Both the position numbers and the translations under genes were made by a program. 64,000 nucleotides of DNA from Listeria kieliensis (lineage in GTDB: Bacteria > Bacillota > Bacilli > Lactobacillales > Listeriaceae): positions 930,001-994,000 of the forward strand of contig NZ_LARY01000002.1 of the NCBI RefSeq assembly GCF_003369925.1, given 5' to 3'. Positions 1-10,833 of this stretch are shown one piece after another. The notes under the pieces are model-generated. The model did not search any database and was not told where the DNA came from. It saw only the letters and a program-made list of their open reading frames with translations. Positions within the stretch are counted from its first letter, which is position 1. Each line of letters starts with the position of its first letter.

Positions 1-369
1 GATGGCGTCTTCCTTGAGTTGACTTGCGGTGTCTTGTGTCGTCTGATTAACATTAGAAACCAATTTTTCACGAATTGAATCAAAAGATTCGCCCGGTTCA
101 ATATCATAGTAACCCGTCCTATTAGGCGTTGCTAGTTCCATAGAAAGTTGACGCTTCAGTTCAGGAAAACTATCCAAATTTAAAGACTTTGAAAACCGAA
201 TTACTGCCGCAGCACTTGTTTCAGCTTTCCTTGCAAGACTCTGTACGGATGCTTTTACAGCAAAGTCAGGATCATTTAAAATCGTTCTCCCTACTTTTTG
301 TTCCGACTTAGGCAACGTATCAAGAATTCCACTTATAAGATTGATAATACTTCCATTTGTCATAGCCAT
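1..369 (-). CDS. RpiR/MurR-family transcriptional regulator, N-terminal part (runs off the left edge)
   Basis: The reverse strand reads M-A-M-T-N-G-S-I-I-N-L and then an open frame to the window edge (123 codons). It has the N-terminal RpiR-type helix-turn-helix pattern: a first helix with LPKSEQKVGRTIL, then DPDFAVKASVQSLARKAETS and AAVIRFSKSLNLDSFPELK. Proteins of this family usually carry a C-terminal SIS sugar-phosphate domain, which would lie outside the window. An AAGGA box lies 4 bases before the first ATG and 10 before the second (363), so either start is possible. Family members control sugar-phosphate or amino-sugar genes; the target here cannot be seen. Confidence 0.8.
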   Translation of the reverse strand, partial: MAMTNGSIINLISGILDTLPKSEQKVGRTILNDPDFAVKASVQSLARKAETSAAAVIRFSKSLNLDSFPELKRQLSMELATPNRTGYYDIEPGESFDSIREKLVSNVNQTTQDTASQLKEDAI

Positions 370-498
370 TTCTTCCTTGTTTTTTCTTTGATTATATCAT
401 AAAATCCATTTTTGAAATAAAATTTTAATTAAGTTTTTTCAGTTAGACAGCTTGAAAATCAGCTCTCCTAAACCTATAATTAAAATTAAAACTCTAAT

Positions 499-514
499 TG
501 TTTCACGTGAAACA
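499..514. promoter_or_regulatory. parS: parS site (ParB/Spo0J or Noc-type binding site)
   Basis: TGTTTCACGTGAAACA is a perfect 16-bp palindrome and matches the Firmicutes parS consensus. It lies about 4 kb from dnaA on the origin-proximal side, where parS sites cluster. It sits in the 5' leader of the downstream gene, just before its ribosome binding site. Confidence 0.9.
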
Positions 515-532
515 TCGAAAGGAGAATCTCCA

Positions 533-1744
533 ATGGCCGAAACAAATTCACAACTCACTACCCAACTCCATACGATTTTCCTGTTTTTTGGAGACACATC
601 TATCGAGGCGCTCACTTTCATCGAACAACAATTCATGCCTGCCTTAAGAAATGATGAACCTTCTAAAAATTACTATACTACCATTCAATTTTTTCCTGAT
701 ACAAACCAAACAAGCTTTTTAAATGATTTAAATAAGTCGGCATCCTTTCCAACATCAGCTGACTACATTTTAATTCACATGGGTAACAAGCCTTCCGATT
801 CACTGCAAGAAAGCATCCAAAAAATTGCTAAAGAGAATCAATATCAACTTGAAGCTGTTTATTTAAATCAAGCGTCAAAACTAGCAAGTGACCATTTTGC
901 TAATCAGCATACCTTAACACTGCCCATCTCAAACTTTTCGATTGAGTCAAACGGTGATCAACTCAAAAAATACCTACTTGAACCCGGGAAAACCTACCAT
1001 ATCATTGGTGACACACATGAATGTTTAGAAGAACTTATGACATTGCTAGAAAAAAGTGGATTTCGCTTCAATCTATCTGGACGCATTACAGAACGACCTG
1101 ATCCATCTCACCAATTCATTTTGCTTGGGGATTCCATCGACAAAGGGAAAAATACGAAAGCAATCCTTGAATTTCTTTATCTAAACCTTGAACACTTTTA
1201 TTTTGTAATTGGGAATCACGAATCTTTTGTTTATCACTACCTCCAAGGAAAAATTAAGAATGCTAACGAAGAAATTGTTTCTCGTTTTTTCGATTCCATT
1301 CCCATCCTTGAAGAGAATCCCGATTTACTTGCCAAATTTCATACGCTTGTTGAACATTCTGCGCCTTTCTATAAGCTTATCTCAAATCAAGCGTCGTTTT
1401 ATGCGACCCATGCCCCGTGCAAAAATAAATATCTCGGCAAACTTGATAAAAAGTCCCTACGAAGAATGCGTAATTTCCATCTAGACCGGTCAAGACCTAC
1501 CGAAGAACAATTGTTATTCCTATTAGAAGAAGCAAATGAGCATCATCCCTATCATTTTTTTGGACACGTTGCCGCTAAAAACGCCTTTCGCTTAAAAAAT
1601 AAAATCCATCTGGATACTGGCTGCATTCACGGTAACTTACTTACAGAAGCTGTGCTTACACCTACTGGAAAGGTAACCACATGTTCCATCCCTTCGCATC
1701 ATCAGGATGACTTTCAAGCTCAACTTCCTCTTTTATTCCAATAA
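533..1744 (+). CDS. Calcineurin-like metallophosphoesterase (PrpE/Ser-Thr phosphatase-like)
   Basis: The C-terminal two thirds carry the metallophosphatase metal-site motifs in order: GDTHE near residue 159, GDSIDKG near 200, GNHE near 228, an ATHAP histidine near 290 and FFGHVA near 343. These bind two metal ions in enzymes that cleave phosphoproteins or bis-nucleosyl tetraphosphates. The first 150 residues match no domain I recognise, so the substrate is open. I chose the ATG at 533 because GAAAGGAG lies 8 bases before it; a longer reading from a TTG at 452 would run through the parS site. 403 residues, no signal peptide. It converges on jag across a pair of hairpins. Confidence 0.75.
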   Translation: MAETNSQLTTQLHTIFLFFGDTSIEALTFIEQQFMPALRNDEPSKNYYTTIQFFPDTNQTSFLNDLNKSASFPTSADYILIHMGNKPSDSLQESIQKIAKENQYQLEAVYLNQASKLASDHFANQHTLTLPISNFSIESNGDQLKKYLLEPGKTYHIIGDTHECLEELMTLLEKSGFRFNLSGRITERPDPSHQFILLGDSIDKGKNTKAILEFLYLNLEHFYFVIGNHESFVYHYLQGKIKNANEEIVSRFFDSIPILEENPDLLAKFHTLVEHSAPFYKLISNQASFYATHAPCKNKYLGKLDKKSLRRMRNFHLDRSRPTEEQLLFLLEEANEHHPYHFFGHVAAKNAFRLKNKIHLDTGCIHGNLLTEAVLTPTGKVTTCSIPSHHQDDFQAQLPLLFQ

Positions 1745-1748
1745 AAAA

Positions 1749-1772
1749 GCCACGCAAATTGCTTTGCGTGGC
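1749..1772 (+). terminator. Hairpin directly after the metallophosphoesterase gene
   Basis: Perfect 10-bp stem GCCACGCAAA / TTTGCGTGGC with a 4-base loop, starting a few bases after the stop codon. The A-run before it and the weak T-run after it suggest it may serve the opposite strand as well. Confidence 0.65.
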
Positions 1773-1776
1773 TCAA

Positions 1777-1812
1777 ACTGTAAACAAAGTTTTTCACAAC
1801 TTTGTTTACAGT
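1777..1812. terminator. 15-bp perfect inverted repeat with T-run, between convergent genes
   Basis: ACTGTAAACAAAGTT pairs perfectly with its complement across a 6-base loop and is followed on the plus strand by CTTTTTT. It lies between two genes that end head-on (stops at 1744 and 1818), so it probably stops transcription from at least the plus side. Confidence 0.75.
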
Positions 1813-1817
1813 CTTTT

Positions 1818-2435
1818 TTAACGTGCTGGTTTAATCACAACATAACGGTAAGGATCGCGCCCTTCCGAATGCGTTTCTATTTTTTCATTTTCACTTAAAA
1901 CAGCATGGATAATTTTTCTTTCAAAAGATGGCATTGGTTCTAAATGAACAGCACTTTTGGTTTTTAGTGCTTTCCCAGCCATCTTTTCTGCAAGATTTGA
2001 GAGTGTTTCATAGCGGCGCTCACGATAATCACCGACATTGACAAAGATATTTCTAAACTGCTCACTTTGTTTATTGGCAATTAGTTGAGTCAAGTACTGC
2101 AAAGAATTAAGTGTTTGACCATGTTTTCCAATCAAAACTCCAAGGTTTTCACCAGAGATTTGCACGTAAACATCTTTTCCTTCTTCTTTTGCTTCGAGTG
2201 AGATCTCCGCCCCCATCTTCTTAGCAACATCCAAAATATATTCCGTGACAATTTGTACACTGTTTTCTTTTTCAATGACCTTAACCATCGCAAGACGTGA
2301 ACCGATTCCAAAAATCCCTTTTTTACCTTCATCCATGATCTCTACTTCCACTTGATCACGGTTCAAGGCTAGTTCTTTTAGTCCATTTTGAATCGCTTCT
2401 TCAACAGTTTGACCTTGTGCAGTGATATCTCTCAC
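1818..2435 (-). CDS. jag: RNA-binding protein Jag / KhpB (EloR)
   Basis: 205 residues with the three expected parts: a Jag-N domain (AQGQTVEEAIQNGLKEL then GKKGIFGIGSR), a central KH domain containing GKHGQTL, and a C-terminal R3H domain with ERKIIHAVL and the closing GRDPYRYVVIKP. Jag/KhpB binds RNA and affects cell elongation and division in Gram-positives. It starts with GTG and overlaps the yidC stop by 4 bases (GTGA), so the two are translationally coupled, as is usual beside rnpA and rpmH. Confidence 0.92.
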   Translation of the reverse strand: MRDITAQGQTVEEAIQNGLKELALNRDQVEVEIMDEGKKGIFGIGSRLAMVKVIEKENSVQIVTEYILDVAKKMGAEISLEAKEEGKDVYVQISGENLGVLIGKHGQTLNSLQYLTQLIANKQSEQFRNIFVNVGDYRERRYETLSNLAEKMAGKALKTKSAVHLEPMPSFERKIIHAVLSENEKIETHSEGRDPYRYVVIKPAR

Positions 2436-3298
2436 TTTCTCTTCTTACCTCCTTTTTTTGAAGCTTTCATGTGCTCTGCTTTTTTCTTCAAACGAGCTTC
2501 TTCGGCTTTGGCAGCCTCTTCAGCTTGTTGTAGTCTTTTTGCTTTAAAAGGATTATTAATTAAAAGTGTTTGGAAGACCGTGAAAATGTTCCCGATAATC
2601 CAGTATAGCGCTAGTGCTGACGGAAGTGTGATCCCCATAAACAAAATCATAACTGGCATGAAATAAATCATCATGGCCATCGTTTTATTTTGCTGTGTTT
2701 GCCCCATCATCGAAATTTTTGATGATAGGAAAGTTGTAATCGCAGCGATGATCGGCAAAATATAGATGGGATCGGGTTGACCTAGCGTCATCCATAAAAA
2801 TGAATCCGTCTTGATTTCAGCTGTTCGGCTGATCGCTTGATAAAAACCAATTAAAATTGGCATTTGGATAATAAGCGGTAAACAGCCCATCATCGGATTA
2901 ATATTATGCTCTTGATACAAGCGCATCGTTTCTTGCTGCAATTTTTGCCTTGTTTCATTATCTTTAGAAGCATATTTTTCTTGCAGCTCTTTAAGTAAAG
3001 GTTGAACTTTCATCATTTCTTTTTGGCTTTTTAGCTGTTTAATCATAAGTGGCATAATAATTAAGCGAATAATAATCGTAACAACGATAATTCCAACCGC
3101 ATAATTGCCACCAAAGGCATCAGCAAACCATCTTATCACCCAAGATAATGGAAAGACAATGTAATGACTCCAGAATCCTGGTGAGTCTTTTGTGATTGGA
3201 TCAGTTGAATAACCACAGCCTGAAAGTACAGTGACTAAAGCAATAACAAGTCCGATCACGAAGAGTTTTTTCTTCAGGTTCTTTTTCTTCTTCAACAA
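2432..3298 (-). CDS. yidC: Membrane protein insertase YidC/OxaA (SpoIIIJ type), lipoprotein
   Basis: 288 residues. A lysine-rich N-terminus and hydrophobic segment lead to a lipobox, LSGC, with the lipidated Cys at residue 28, as in Gram-positive YidC. The catalytic groove segment includes VVTIIIRLIIMPL, whose Arg is the conserved positive charge, followed by the KQ-rich cytoplasmic loop and the GCLPLIIQMPIL transmembrane block. The basic tail ends in KKGGKKRK. It inserts membrane proteins with or without Sec. GGAGG lies 6 bases before the TTG start. Confidence 0.95.
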   Translation of the reverse strand: MLKKKKNLKKKLFVIGLVIALVTVLSGCGYSTDPITKDSPGFWSHYIVFPLSWVIRWFADAFGGNYAVGIIVVTIIIRLIIMPLMIKQLKSQKEMMKVQPLLKELQEKYASKDNETRQKLQQETMRLYQEHNINPMMGCLPLIIQMPILIGFYQAISRTAEIKTDSFLWMTLGQPDPIYILPIIAAITTFLSSKISMMGQTQQNKTMAMMIYFMPVMILFMGITLPSALALYWIIGNIFTVFQTLLINNPFKAKRLQQAEEAAKAEEARLKKKAEHMKASKKGGKKRK

Positions 3299-3332
3299 GT
3301 GTAACCTCCCCGCCTTTTTTTAAATTTCCAAT

Positions 3333-3698
3333 TCATTTTGAACCGCTCATTCTGGTCTTTTTCAATACTTTTGCAATTTTTAAGACGTGAATCAAACTTT
3401 TCTTAATTTCATGAAAATCCATATTGGCCGCCGGTTTTCGGGCGATAATAATATAATCATTTCCTTGTTCGATCTCCTGTTCAAGTTCATGGAATGTCTG
3501 TCTAATACAACGTTTCACATGATTTCTACAAACAGCATTGCCAATTTTTTTGCTGACAGAAAGACCAATTCGGAAATGCGTTCCTTCCTTTTCTCTTCTT
3601 AATTTATACACGACAAATTGTCGATTGGCAAATGACTTCCCTTTCTTAAACACTCGTTGAAATTCATCATTTTTTTTGATCCGATATTCTTTTTTCAT
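3333..3698 (-). CDS. rnpA: Ribonuclease P protein component
   Basis: 121 residues, the normal RnpA size. It has the family block [27 protein letters not shown] near residues 48-70, the RNR-like basic motif that contacts RNase P RNA. It joins RNase P RNA to mature tRNA 5' ends. I chose the ATG at 3698 with GGGAG 5 bases upstream; an in-frame start at 3710 has no clear ribosome binding site. It follows rpmH, but a terminator-like hairpin lies between them. Confidence 0.95.
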   Translation of the reverse strand: MKKEYRIKKNDEFQRVFKKGKSFANRQFVVYKLRREKEGTHFRIGLSVSKKIGNAVCRNHVKRCIRQTFHELEQEIEQGNDYIIIARKPAANMDFHEIKKSLIHVLKIAKVLKKTRMSGSK

Positions 3699-3775
3699 AC
3701 AGTCTCCCATCTTTTTGCGTGTGCCATCCGCTTTCTATCAAAAATGGATTTTTTCCATAAAAAACAATAAAAAAA

Positions 3776-3795
3776 CCACTGAGCCGTATCAGTGG
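3776..3795 (-). terminator. Terminator-like hairpin between rpmH and rnpA
   Basis: On the minus strand CCACTGA pairs with TCAGTGG across a short loop, with a run of T directly after. It lies right behind the rpmH stop and 78 bases before rnpA. A partial terminator here would let the cell make far more L34 than RnpA from one promoter. Confidence 0.7.
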
Positions 3796-3796
3796 T

Positions 3797-3931
3797 CTAC
3801 GCAGATAATACTTTTCTTCCCTTACGACGACGTGCTGCTAACACTCTGCGGCCGTTTTTAGAACTCATACGTGCACGGAAACCGTGTACTTTTTTTCTTT
3901 TACGTTTGCTTGGTTGATATGTTCTTTTCAC
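3797..3931 (-). CDS. rpmH: 50S ribosomal protein L34
   Basis: 44 residues read from a GTG start: [14 protein letters not shown], then HGFRARM and the closing GRKVLSA. This is a complete, typical L34. GGGAGGTG lies before the start. It is the first gene of the leftward group that continues into rnpA, yidC and jag. Confidence 0.97.
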   Translation of the reverse strand: MKRTYQPSKRKRKKVHGFRARMSSKNGRRVLAARRRKGRKVLSA

Positions 3932-3945
3932 TTTGTAACACCTCC

Positions 3946-4564
3946 CATTATCTGGGTCCAATTGATTTAAATCTATTAGACAGTCTTAAATATTGTACGG
4001 AAATAAACGTTTTTTGTCAATAGAGCACGAAAAAACTTCGCCCTTAATCATACCATATTTCAAAGTTTAAAAAAACCCTCTTTATAGGAAAAAGCAAAAT
4101 TTTACTTCAATCTTTTTTCTTACCTTCTTAAAAAGCTTTATTTTCTTTAATCACGAAACTGTGGATAATTATGTGAGGTTATCCACTTTTATCCACAGAA
4201 CCATAAAAATTAATTGTGAATAAATATATAAAGCAAGAAAAATTATAAACTGGTTACGCACAAGTTATGCACAACCCCACAGATTGTGGGTAACGTTTTT
4301 CTACAAGTGGATAAATTTGTGGATATTTTTTGAAAGTCCTTGATATCAAAGCCTTTTTTTGATAAGATATCAGGTGTTGAATAGTAAATAAGTTGAGGAA
4401 AAATAAAGTTATCCACATAATTATTTCTTGTTGTGGATATTTTCTTAACAGGGTCCGGATATCTTTATCCACTATTTTTACCGTTTTGTGGATAACTTTG
4501 GAAAATCGTCCCTGTTATTTTTCTTCCTTAAAATCATGTCCACAGAAAAAGGGAGGGAAATTTT
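3946..4564. other. oriC: oriC, left part: DnaA-box cluster upstream of dnaA
   Basis: Gene-free, AT-rich stretch between divergent rpmH and dnaA. I read perfect or near DnaA boxes (TTATCCACA or complement) at 4160-4168, 4179-4187, 4189-4197, 4215-4223 (weak), 4265-4273, 4285-4293, 4306-4314, 4318-4326, 4409-4417, 4432-4440, 4465-4473 and 4487-4495. This matches the upstream half of a Bacillus-type bipartite origin and also gives dnaA autoregulation. The promoters of dnaA and rpmH must lie here too. Confidence 0.92.
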
Positions 4565-5911
4565 TTGCAGTCTATAGAAGAGATCTGGACACGTGCACTT
4601 GAAATTGTTCAAAAGAATATGAGCAAACCAAGCTATGATACTTGGATGAAATCCACTACTGCACATTCTCTTGAAGACAACACATTTGTCATTTCGGCGC
4701 CTAACAATTTTGTTCGTGACTGGCTTGAAAAGAGCTATACGCAGTTCATCGCCAATATTTTACAAGAAGTGACGGGAGCTTCTTATGATGTACGCTTTAT
4801 TGACGGCGAACAAGAAGAAAATTTTGATTACAAGCCGATTCCACAAAATCAAAACTTACCGGATGAAAATGATCCTGATAACTCCAAACATATGTTAAAT
4901 CCAAGATATGTCTTTGATACATTTGTAATTGGTTCCGGTAACAGGTTTGCACATGCGGCTTCGCTTGCTGTAGCAGAAGCACCAGCCAAAGCTTACAATC
5001 CACTTTTCATTTATGGAGGCGTTGGACTTGGAAAAACGCACTTGATGCATGCTGTTGGTCACTACGTGCAAGAGCACAAAGACAATGCAAATGTGATGTA
5101 CTTATCCAGCGAAAAATTTACCAATGAATTTATCAGCTCCATTCGCGATAACAAAACAGAAGAATTTCGAACAAAATACCGCAATGTAGATGTACTTTTG
5201 ATTGATGATATTCAATTTTTAGCTGGTAAAGAAGGAACACAAGAAGAATTTTTCCATACGTTTAATGCGCTTTACGATGAGCAAAAACAAATCATCATTT
5301 CAAGTGACCGGCCACCTAAAGAAATTCCAACACTTGAAGATCGGCTTCGTTCACGTTTTGAATGGGGACTAATTACAGATATCACTCCGCCTGATCTTGA
5401 AACGCGGATTGCGATTTTGCGGAAAAAGGCTAAAGCGGATGGGCTTGATATTCCAAATGAAGTGATGCTTTATATTGCTAATCAAATTGATTCGAATATT
5501 CGGGAGCTTGAAGGGGCACTAATTCGCGTTGTCGCCTACTCTTCTCTTGTAAATAAAGACATTACAGCTGGACTTGCAGCGGAAGCTTTAAAGGACATTA
5601 TTCCAAATGCCAAAACCTCCGTTATCACAATCAGTGGTATTCAAGAAGCTGTTGGGGAGTATTTCCACGTTAAACTCGAAGACTTTAAAGCTAAAAAAAG
5701 AACCAAAAGCATTGCCTTTCCTAGACAAATCGCCATGTACATGTCACGGGAATTAACCGATGCTTCACTTCCAAAAATTGGCGATGAATTTGGTGGGCGT
5801 GACCATACAACTGTCATTCATGCTCACGAAAAAATTTCGCAGATGCTTAAAAGCGATCAAGTTTTAAAAAATGATATTCAAGAAATAGAAAAAAATCTAC
5901 GTAAAAATTAA
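4565..5911 (+). CDS. dnaA: Chromosomal replication initiator DnaA
   Basis: 448 residues. Domain I opens with IEEIW; the AAA+ domain has Walker [10 protein letters not shown] near residue 151 and Walker [10 protein letters not shown] near 211; the C-terminal DNA-binding domain carries [12 protein letters not shown] near 410. It assembles on the flanking boxes to open the origin. It starts with TTG at 4565, 7 bases after AAAGGGAGGG. The tail ends at LRKN, slightly shorter than the Listeria DnaA I remember. Confidence 0.98.
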   Translation: MQSIEEIWTRALEIVQKNMSKPSYDTWMKSTTAHSLEDNTFVISAPNNFVRDWLEKSYTQFIANILQEVTGASYDVRFIDGEQEENFDYKPIPQNQNLPDENDPDNSKHMLNPRYVFDTFVIGSGNRFAHAASLAVAEAPAKAYNPLFIYGGVGLGKTHLMHAVGHYVQEHKDNANVMYLSSEKFTNEFISSIRDNKTEEFRTKYRNVDVLLIDDIQFLAGKEGTQEEFFHTFNALYDEQKQIIISSDRPPKEIPTLEDRLRSRFEWGLITDITPPDLETRIAILRKKAKADGLDIPNEVMLYIANQIDSNIRELEGALIRVVAYSSLVNKDITAGLAAEALKDIIPNAKTSVITISGIQEAVGEYFHVKLEDFKAKKRTKSIAFPRQIAMYMSRELTDASLPKIGDEFGGRDHTTVIHAHEKISQMLKSDQVLKNDIQEIEKNLRKN

Positions 5912-5913
5912 TC

Positions 5914-6060
5914 TGTGGATAATGTGGATAACAGGACACTAGTTTTCCACTGGTTATACACATGTGGAAAACTTAGAAGAAAAATAGATTAGCTTACTTA
6001 TCCACAAATCCACAAGGCCTATTACTATTATTACGATTTTCTTATTAATTAATTAAAGAA
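5914..6060. other. oriC: oriC, right part: DnaA boxes, DnaA-trio-like repeats and AT-rich unwinding region
   Basis: Boxes at 5914-5922, 5923-5931, 5954-5962 (TTATACACA) and 5998-6006, the last followed directly by a second near-box AATCCACAA. Then come GGCC and a run of three-base steps, TATTACTATTATTACGA (about 6018-6034), and the AT-rich TTATTAATTAATTAAAG. This order (paired boxes, GC cluster, trio repeats, AT-rich tract) matches the B. subtilis basal unwinding system. Confidence 0.88.
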
Positions 6061-6089
6061 CATCATAAAAAATGAACGGGGGATTTTTC

Positions 6090-7235
6090 ATGAAATTTGT
6101 CATCGATCGAGATCATTTGGTCAATGCTGTTAACGAAGTTACACGTGCTATTTCTGCTCGAACAACGATTCCAATTCTTACTGGGATTAAAATTGATGTG
6201 AATGATGAAGGTGTTACTCTTACTGGGAGTGACTCAGATATTTCAATCGAAGCTTTTATTCCACTTATTGAACAAGATGAGGTAATTGTTGAAGTCGAAT
6301 CGTTTGGTGGAATCGTTTTACAATCAAAATATTTTGGAGATATCGTTAGACGACTGCCAGATAAAAACGTTGAAATCGAAGTAACGACTAATAACCAAAC
6401 AACGATTCGTTCTGGACAAGCTTTCTTTACACTGAATGGGTTAGATGTTTTAGAATACCCGAAACTTCCCGAGGTATCTGAAGGAAAACAAATTCGGATT
6501 CCAATCCATGTCCTTAAAAATATTATTCGTCAAACGGTTTTCGCTGTTTCAACGATTGAAGTTCGTCCTGTACTTACTGGGGTGAATTGGATCATTAAAA
6601 ATGGAACTTTAACGGCTGTTGCAACGGATAGTCATAGACTTGCGCTTCGGGAAATTCCAATTGAAGCTCCTGAAGAGGAAGAATACAACATTGTTATTCC
6701 AGGAAAAAGTTTGTCAGAACTCAATAAAATTTTGGATGAAGCTTCTGATTCACTTGAAATCATCCTAGCCAACAACCAAATTTTATTTAAATTAAAAGAT
6801 TTGCTGTTTTATTCGCGTTTACTCGAAGGAAGTTATCCTGATACTTCAAGACTAATTCCAGCTGAAACAAAATCAGAACTGATTATTAACGCGAAAGCCT
6901 TTTTACAAGCGATTGACCGTGCTTCCCTACTCGCAAGAGAAAATCGCAATAATGTAATTAAACTTTCCACATTGGAAAATGGCCAAGTAGAGGTTTCGTC
7001 TAACTCTCCTGAAATTGGGAATGTTTCTGAAAAACTCTTCAGTCAAAGCTTTACTGGCGAAGATTTACAAATTTCCTTTAACGGAAAATATATGATGGAT
7101 GCTTTACGTGCGTTTGAAGGCGATGATATTCAAATTTCGTTTTCTGGAACAATGCGTCCTTTCGTTCTTCGTCCACGTGATGCGGAAAATCCAAATGAAA
7201 TTTTACAATTGATTACACCTGTTCGAACTTATTAA
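6090..7235 (+). CDS. dnaN: DNA polymerase III sliding clamp (beta subunit)
   Basis: 381 residues from the ATG at 6090, which follows GGGGGA by 6 bases; an upstream in-frame ATG at 6072 lacks such a site. It opens M-K-F-V-I-D-R-D-H-L and has the typical clamp block PILTGIKIDV near 32 and the family ending ILQLITPVRTY. It forms the ring clamp that tethers polymerases. It is separated from dnaA by the unwinding half of oriC and ends in a clear terminator. Confidence 0.97.
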   Translation: MKFVIDRDHLVNAVNEVTRAISARTTIPILTGIKIDVNDEGVTLTGSDSDISIEAFIPLIEQDEVIVEVESFGGIVLQSKYFGDIVRRLPDKNVEIEVTTNNQTTIRSGQAFFTLNGLDVLEYPKLPEVSEGKQIRIPIHVLKNIIRQTVFAVSTIEVRPVLTGVNWIIKNGTLTAVATDSHRLALREIPIEAPEEEEYNIVIPGKSLSELNKILDEASDSLEIILANNQILFKLKDLLFYSRLLEGSYPDTSRLIPAETKSELIINAKAFLQAIDRASLLARENRNNVIKLSTLENGQVEVSSNSPEIGNVSEKLFSQSFTGEDLQISFNGKYMMDALRAFEGDDIQISFSGTMRPFVLRPRDAENPNEILQLITPVRTY

Positions 7236-7245
7236 TTGATAAAAA

Positions 7246-7265
7246 GCTCACCAATTTAGGTGGGC
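7246..7265 (+). terminator. dnaN terminator
   Basis: GCTCACC pairs with GGTGGGC (one G-T pair) across AATTTA, followed by TTTTTT, 11 bases after the dnaN stop. The next 180 bases to yaaA hold only AT-rich sequence with possible -10 elements. Confidence 0.88.
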
Positions 7266-7449
7266 TTTTTTATGTAAATTTTACAGAAGCTCCATATTAG
7301 CCTTAAATTTCATTTTTCACTTAAAATAGTATCCCCCCATTATTTTTAATAAAAAACCGAAAAACGATGCTTTAGAAAATAATCTTTGTAATTATAGGCA
7401 AACTTTAGTAAAATAGAAGATAGCGATAAAATAGATTGGGTGTGAGATT

Positions 7450-7668
7450 TTGGCGAATATTGTAACAATAGACAGTGACTATGTAACACTGGGACAGCTT
7501 TTGCAGATGCTTGATGTTGTTGAATCTGGGGGAATGGCAAAAGCATTTCTAAGCGAACATCCGATTTATGTAAACGGCGAACAAGATAACAGACGAGGCA
7601 GGAAACTGCGGAATGGCGATGTCATTTTAGTTCCCGGAAAAGGAAAAGTTAAGATTGAACAATCTTAG
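7450..7668 (+). CDS. yaaA: S4-domain RNA-binding protein YaaA/RlbA
   Basis: 72 residues forming one S4 RNA-binding fold: LGQLLQMLDVVESGGMAKAFL, then VNGEQDNRRGRKLRNGD and a short strand. This small gene always sits between dnaN and recF in Bacillus and Listeria relatives, and the protein is linked to ribosome assembly. It starts with TTG. recF follows after 9 bases, so the two share a transcript. Confidence 0.92.
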   Translation: MANIVTIDSDYVTLGQLLQMLDVVESGGMAKAFLSEHPIYVNGEQDNRRGRKLRNGDVILVPGKGKVKIEQS

Positions 7669-7677
7669 GAAAAAAAC

Positions 7678-8784
7678 ATGCTGTTAAAACAATTAACGCT
7701 TAAAAATTTCCGAAACTATGATGAACTTACAATCGATCTCGACCCGTCTATCAATGTATTTCTTGGCGAAAATGCTCAAGGAAAAACAAATTTATTAGAA
7801 GCGATATTGATGCTTTCGCTCGCTAAGTCGCACCGGACGACAAACGACAAAGATTTTATCCAGTGGGATAAAGCGGAAGCAAAGATTAGTGGACGAATTG
7901 AAAAACACGGACAAACTTTGCCACTTGAACTCACGCTTACTCAACAAGGAAAAAAAGCAAAGGTCAATCACATTGAGCAAAAAAAGTTGAGTCAGTATGT
8001 TGGAAATTTAAACGTGGTCATGTTTGCCCCAGAAGATTTAACGCTTGTAAAAGGTGCACCAGGCGTAAGACGACGTTTTATGAATATGGAAATCGGTCAA
8101 ATGCAGCCTGTTTATTTACATGATTTAAGTGTTTTTCAGCGGATCTTACACCAGCGAAACCAATTTTTGAAGCAAGCAAAGTTAAAGAAGAACTTTGATG
8201 AAGTCATGCTTGGCATTCTCGATGAGCAATTTGCAGAGGTCGCCATTAAATTGACGGAAAGGCGTTCCGCGTTTATCCAAAAGTTGCAAGCTTATGCAGC
8301 TCCGATCCATCATGATATTTCGCGAGGGCTTGAAACGCTACAAATTGAGTATAAGCCTTCTGTTTCACTCGATCAGGACGGCGATCATTTACAGAACTTA
8401 CTTGAAAAAATGAAAACCATTCGGCAAAGAGAAATCGACCGAGGCGTCACACTTATCGGACCGCATCGGGATGATTCTCTATTTTATGTTAATGGGCAAA
8501 ATGTACAAGTGTTCGGCTCGCAAGGTCAACAGCGAACAACAGCTTTATCTGTAAAACTTGCTGAAATTGACTTGATTCATGAAGAAACAAAGGAATATCC
8601 CCTCCTCTTGCTTGATGATGTATTAAGTGAACTTGATGACTACAGGCAGTCTCATTTGCTTGAAACGATTTCTGGCAAAGTGCAAACATTTGTTACGACA
8701 ACTAGCGTAAGTGGGATTAAACATGCAAAGCTCGAACAAGCTACTACTTTTGAAGTGGAAAAAGGTCACATAAAAAAATCCTAA
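7678..8784 (+). CDS. recF: DNA replication and repair protein RecF
   Basis: 368 residues, usual size. SMC-like ATPase: Walker [10 protein letters not shown] near residue 30, signature GSQGQQRT near 280 and Walker [13 protein letters not shown] near 308. RecF helps load RecA at single-strand gaps. It lies between yaaA and gyrB in the conserved order. A possible -10 region (TATAAT within TTGATATAATAG) follows its stop and could add expression of gyrB. Confidence 0.96.
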   Translation: MLLKQLTLKNFRNYDELTIDLDPSINVFLGENAQGKTNLLEAILMLSLAKSHRTTNDKDFIQWDKAEAKISGRIEKHGQTLPLELTLTQQGKKAKVNHIEQKKLSQYVGNLNVVMFAPEDLTLVKGAPGVRRRFMNMEIGQMQPVYLHDLSVFQRILHQRNQFLKQAKLKKNFDEVMLGILDEQFAEVAIKLTERRSAFIQKLQAYAAPIHHDISRGLETLQIEYKPSVSLDQDGDHLQNLLEKMKTIRQREIDRGVTLIGPHRDDSLFYVNGQNVQVFGSQGQQRTTALSVKLAEIDLIHEETKEYPLLLLDDVLSELDDYRQSHLLETISGKVQTFVTTTSVSGIKHAKLEQATTFEVEKGHIKKS

Positions 8785-8830
8785 TTTTAGGTTGATATAA
8801 TAGAAAATGAGAAAGTGCGGTGAAGCTTAG

Positions 8831-10768
<1,938 letters not shown>

Positions 10769-10833
10769 TTTTATTTCCTGGGAAATAATCAAATCTAATT
10801 TAGCTTAGAATTGGAAAGGGAGGTTTCGTTATA

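Noticed and set aside
452-532. N-terminal extension of the metallophosphoesterase from a TTG
   Set aside because: It would translate the parS site and lacks a ribosome binding site, whereas the ATG at 533 has a strong one.
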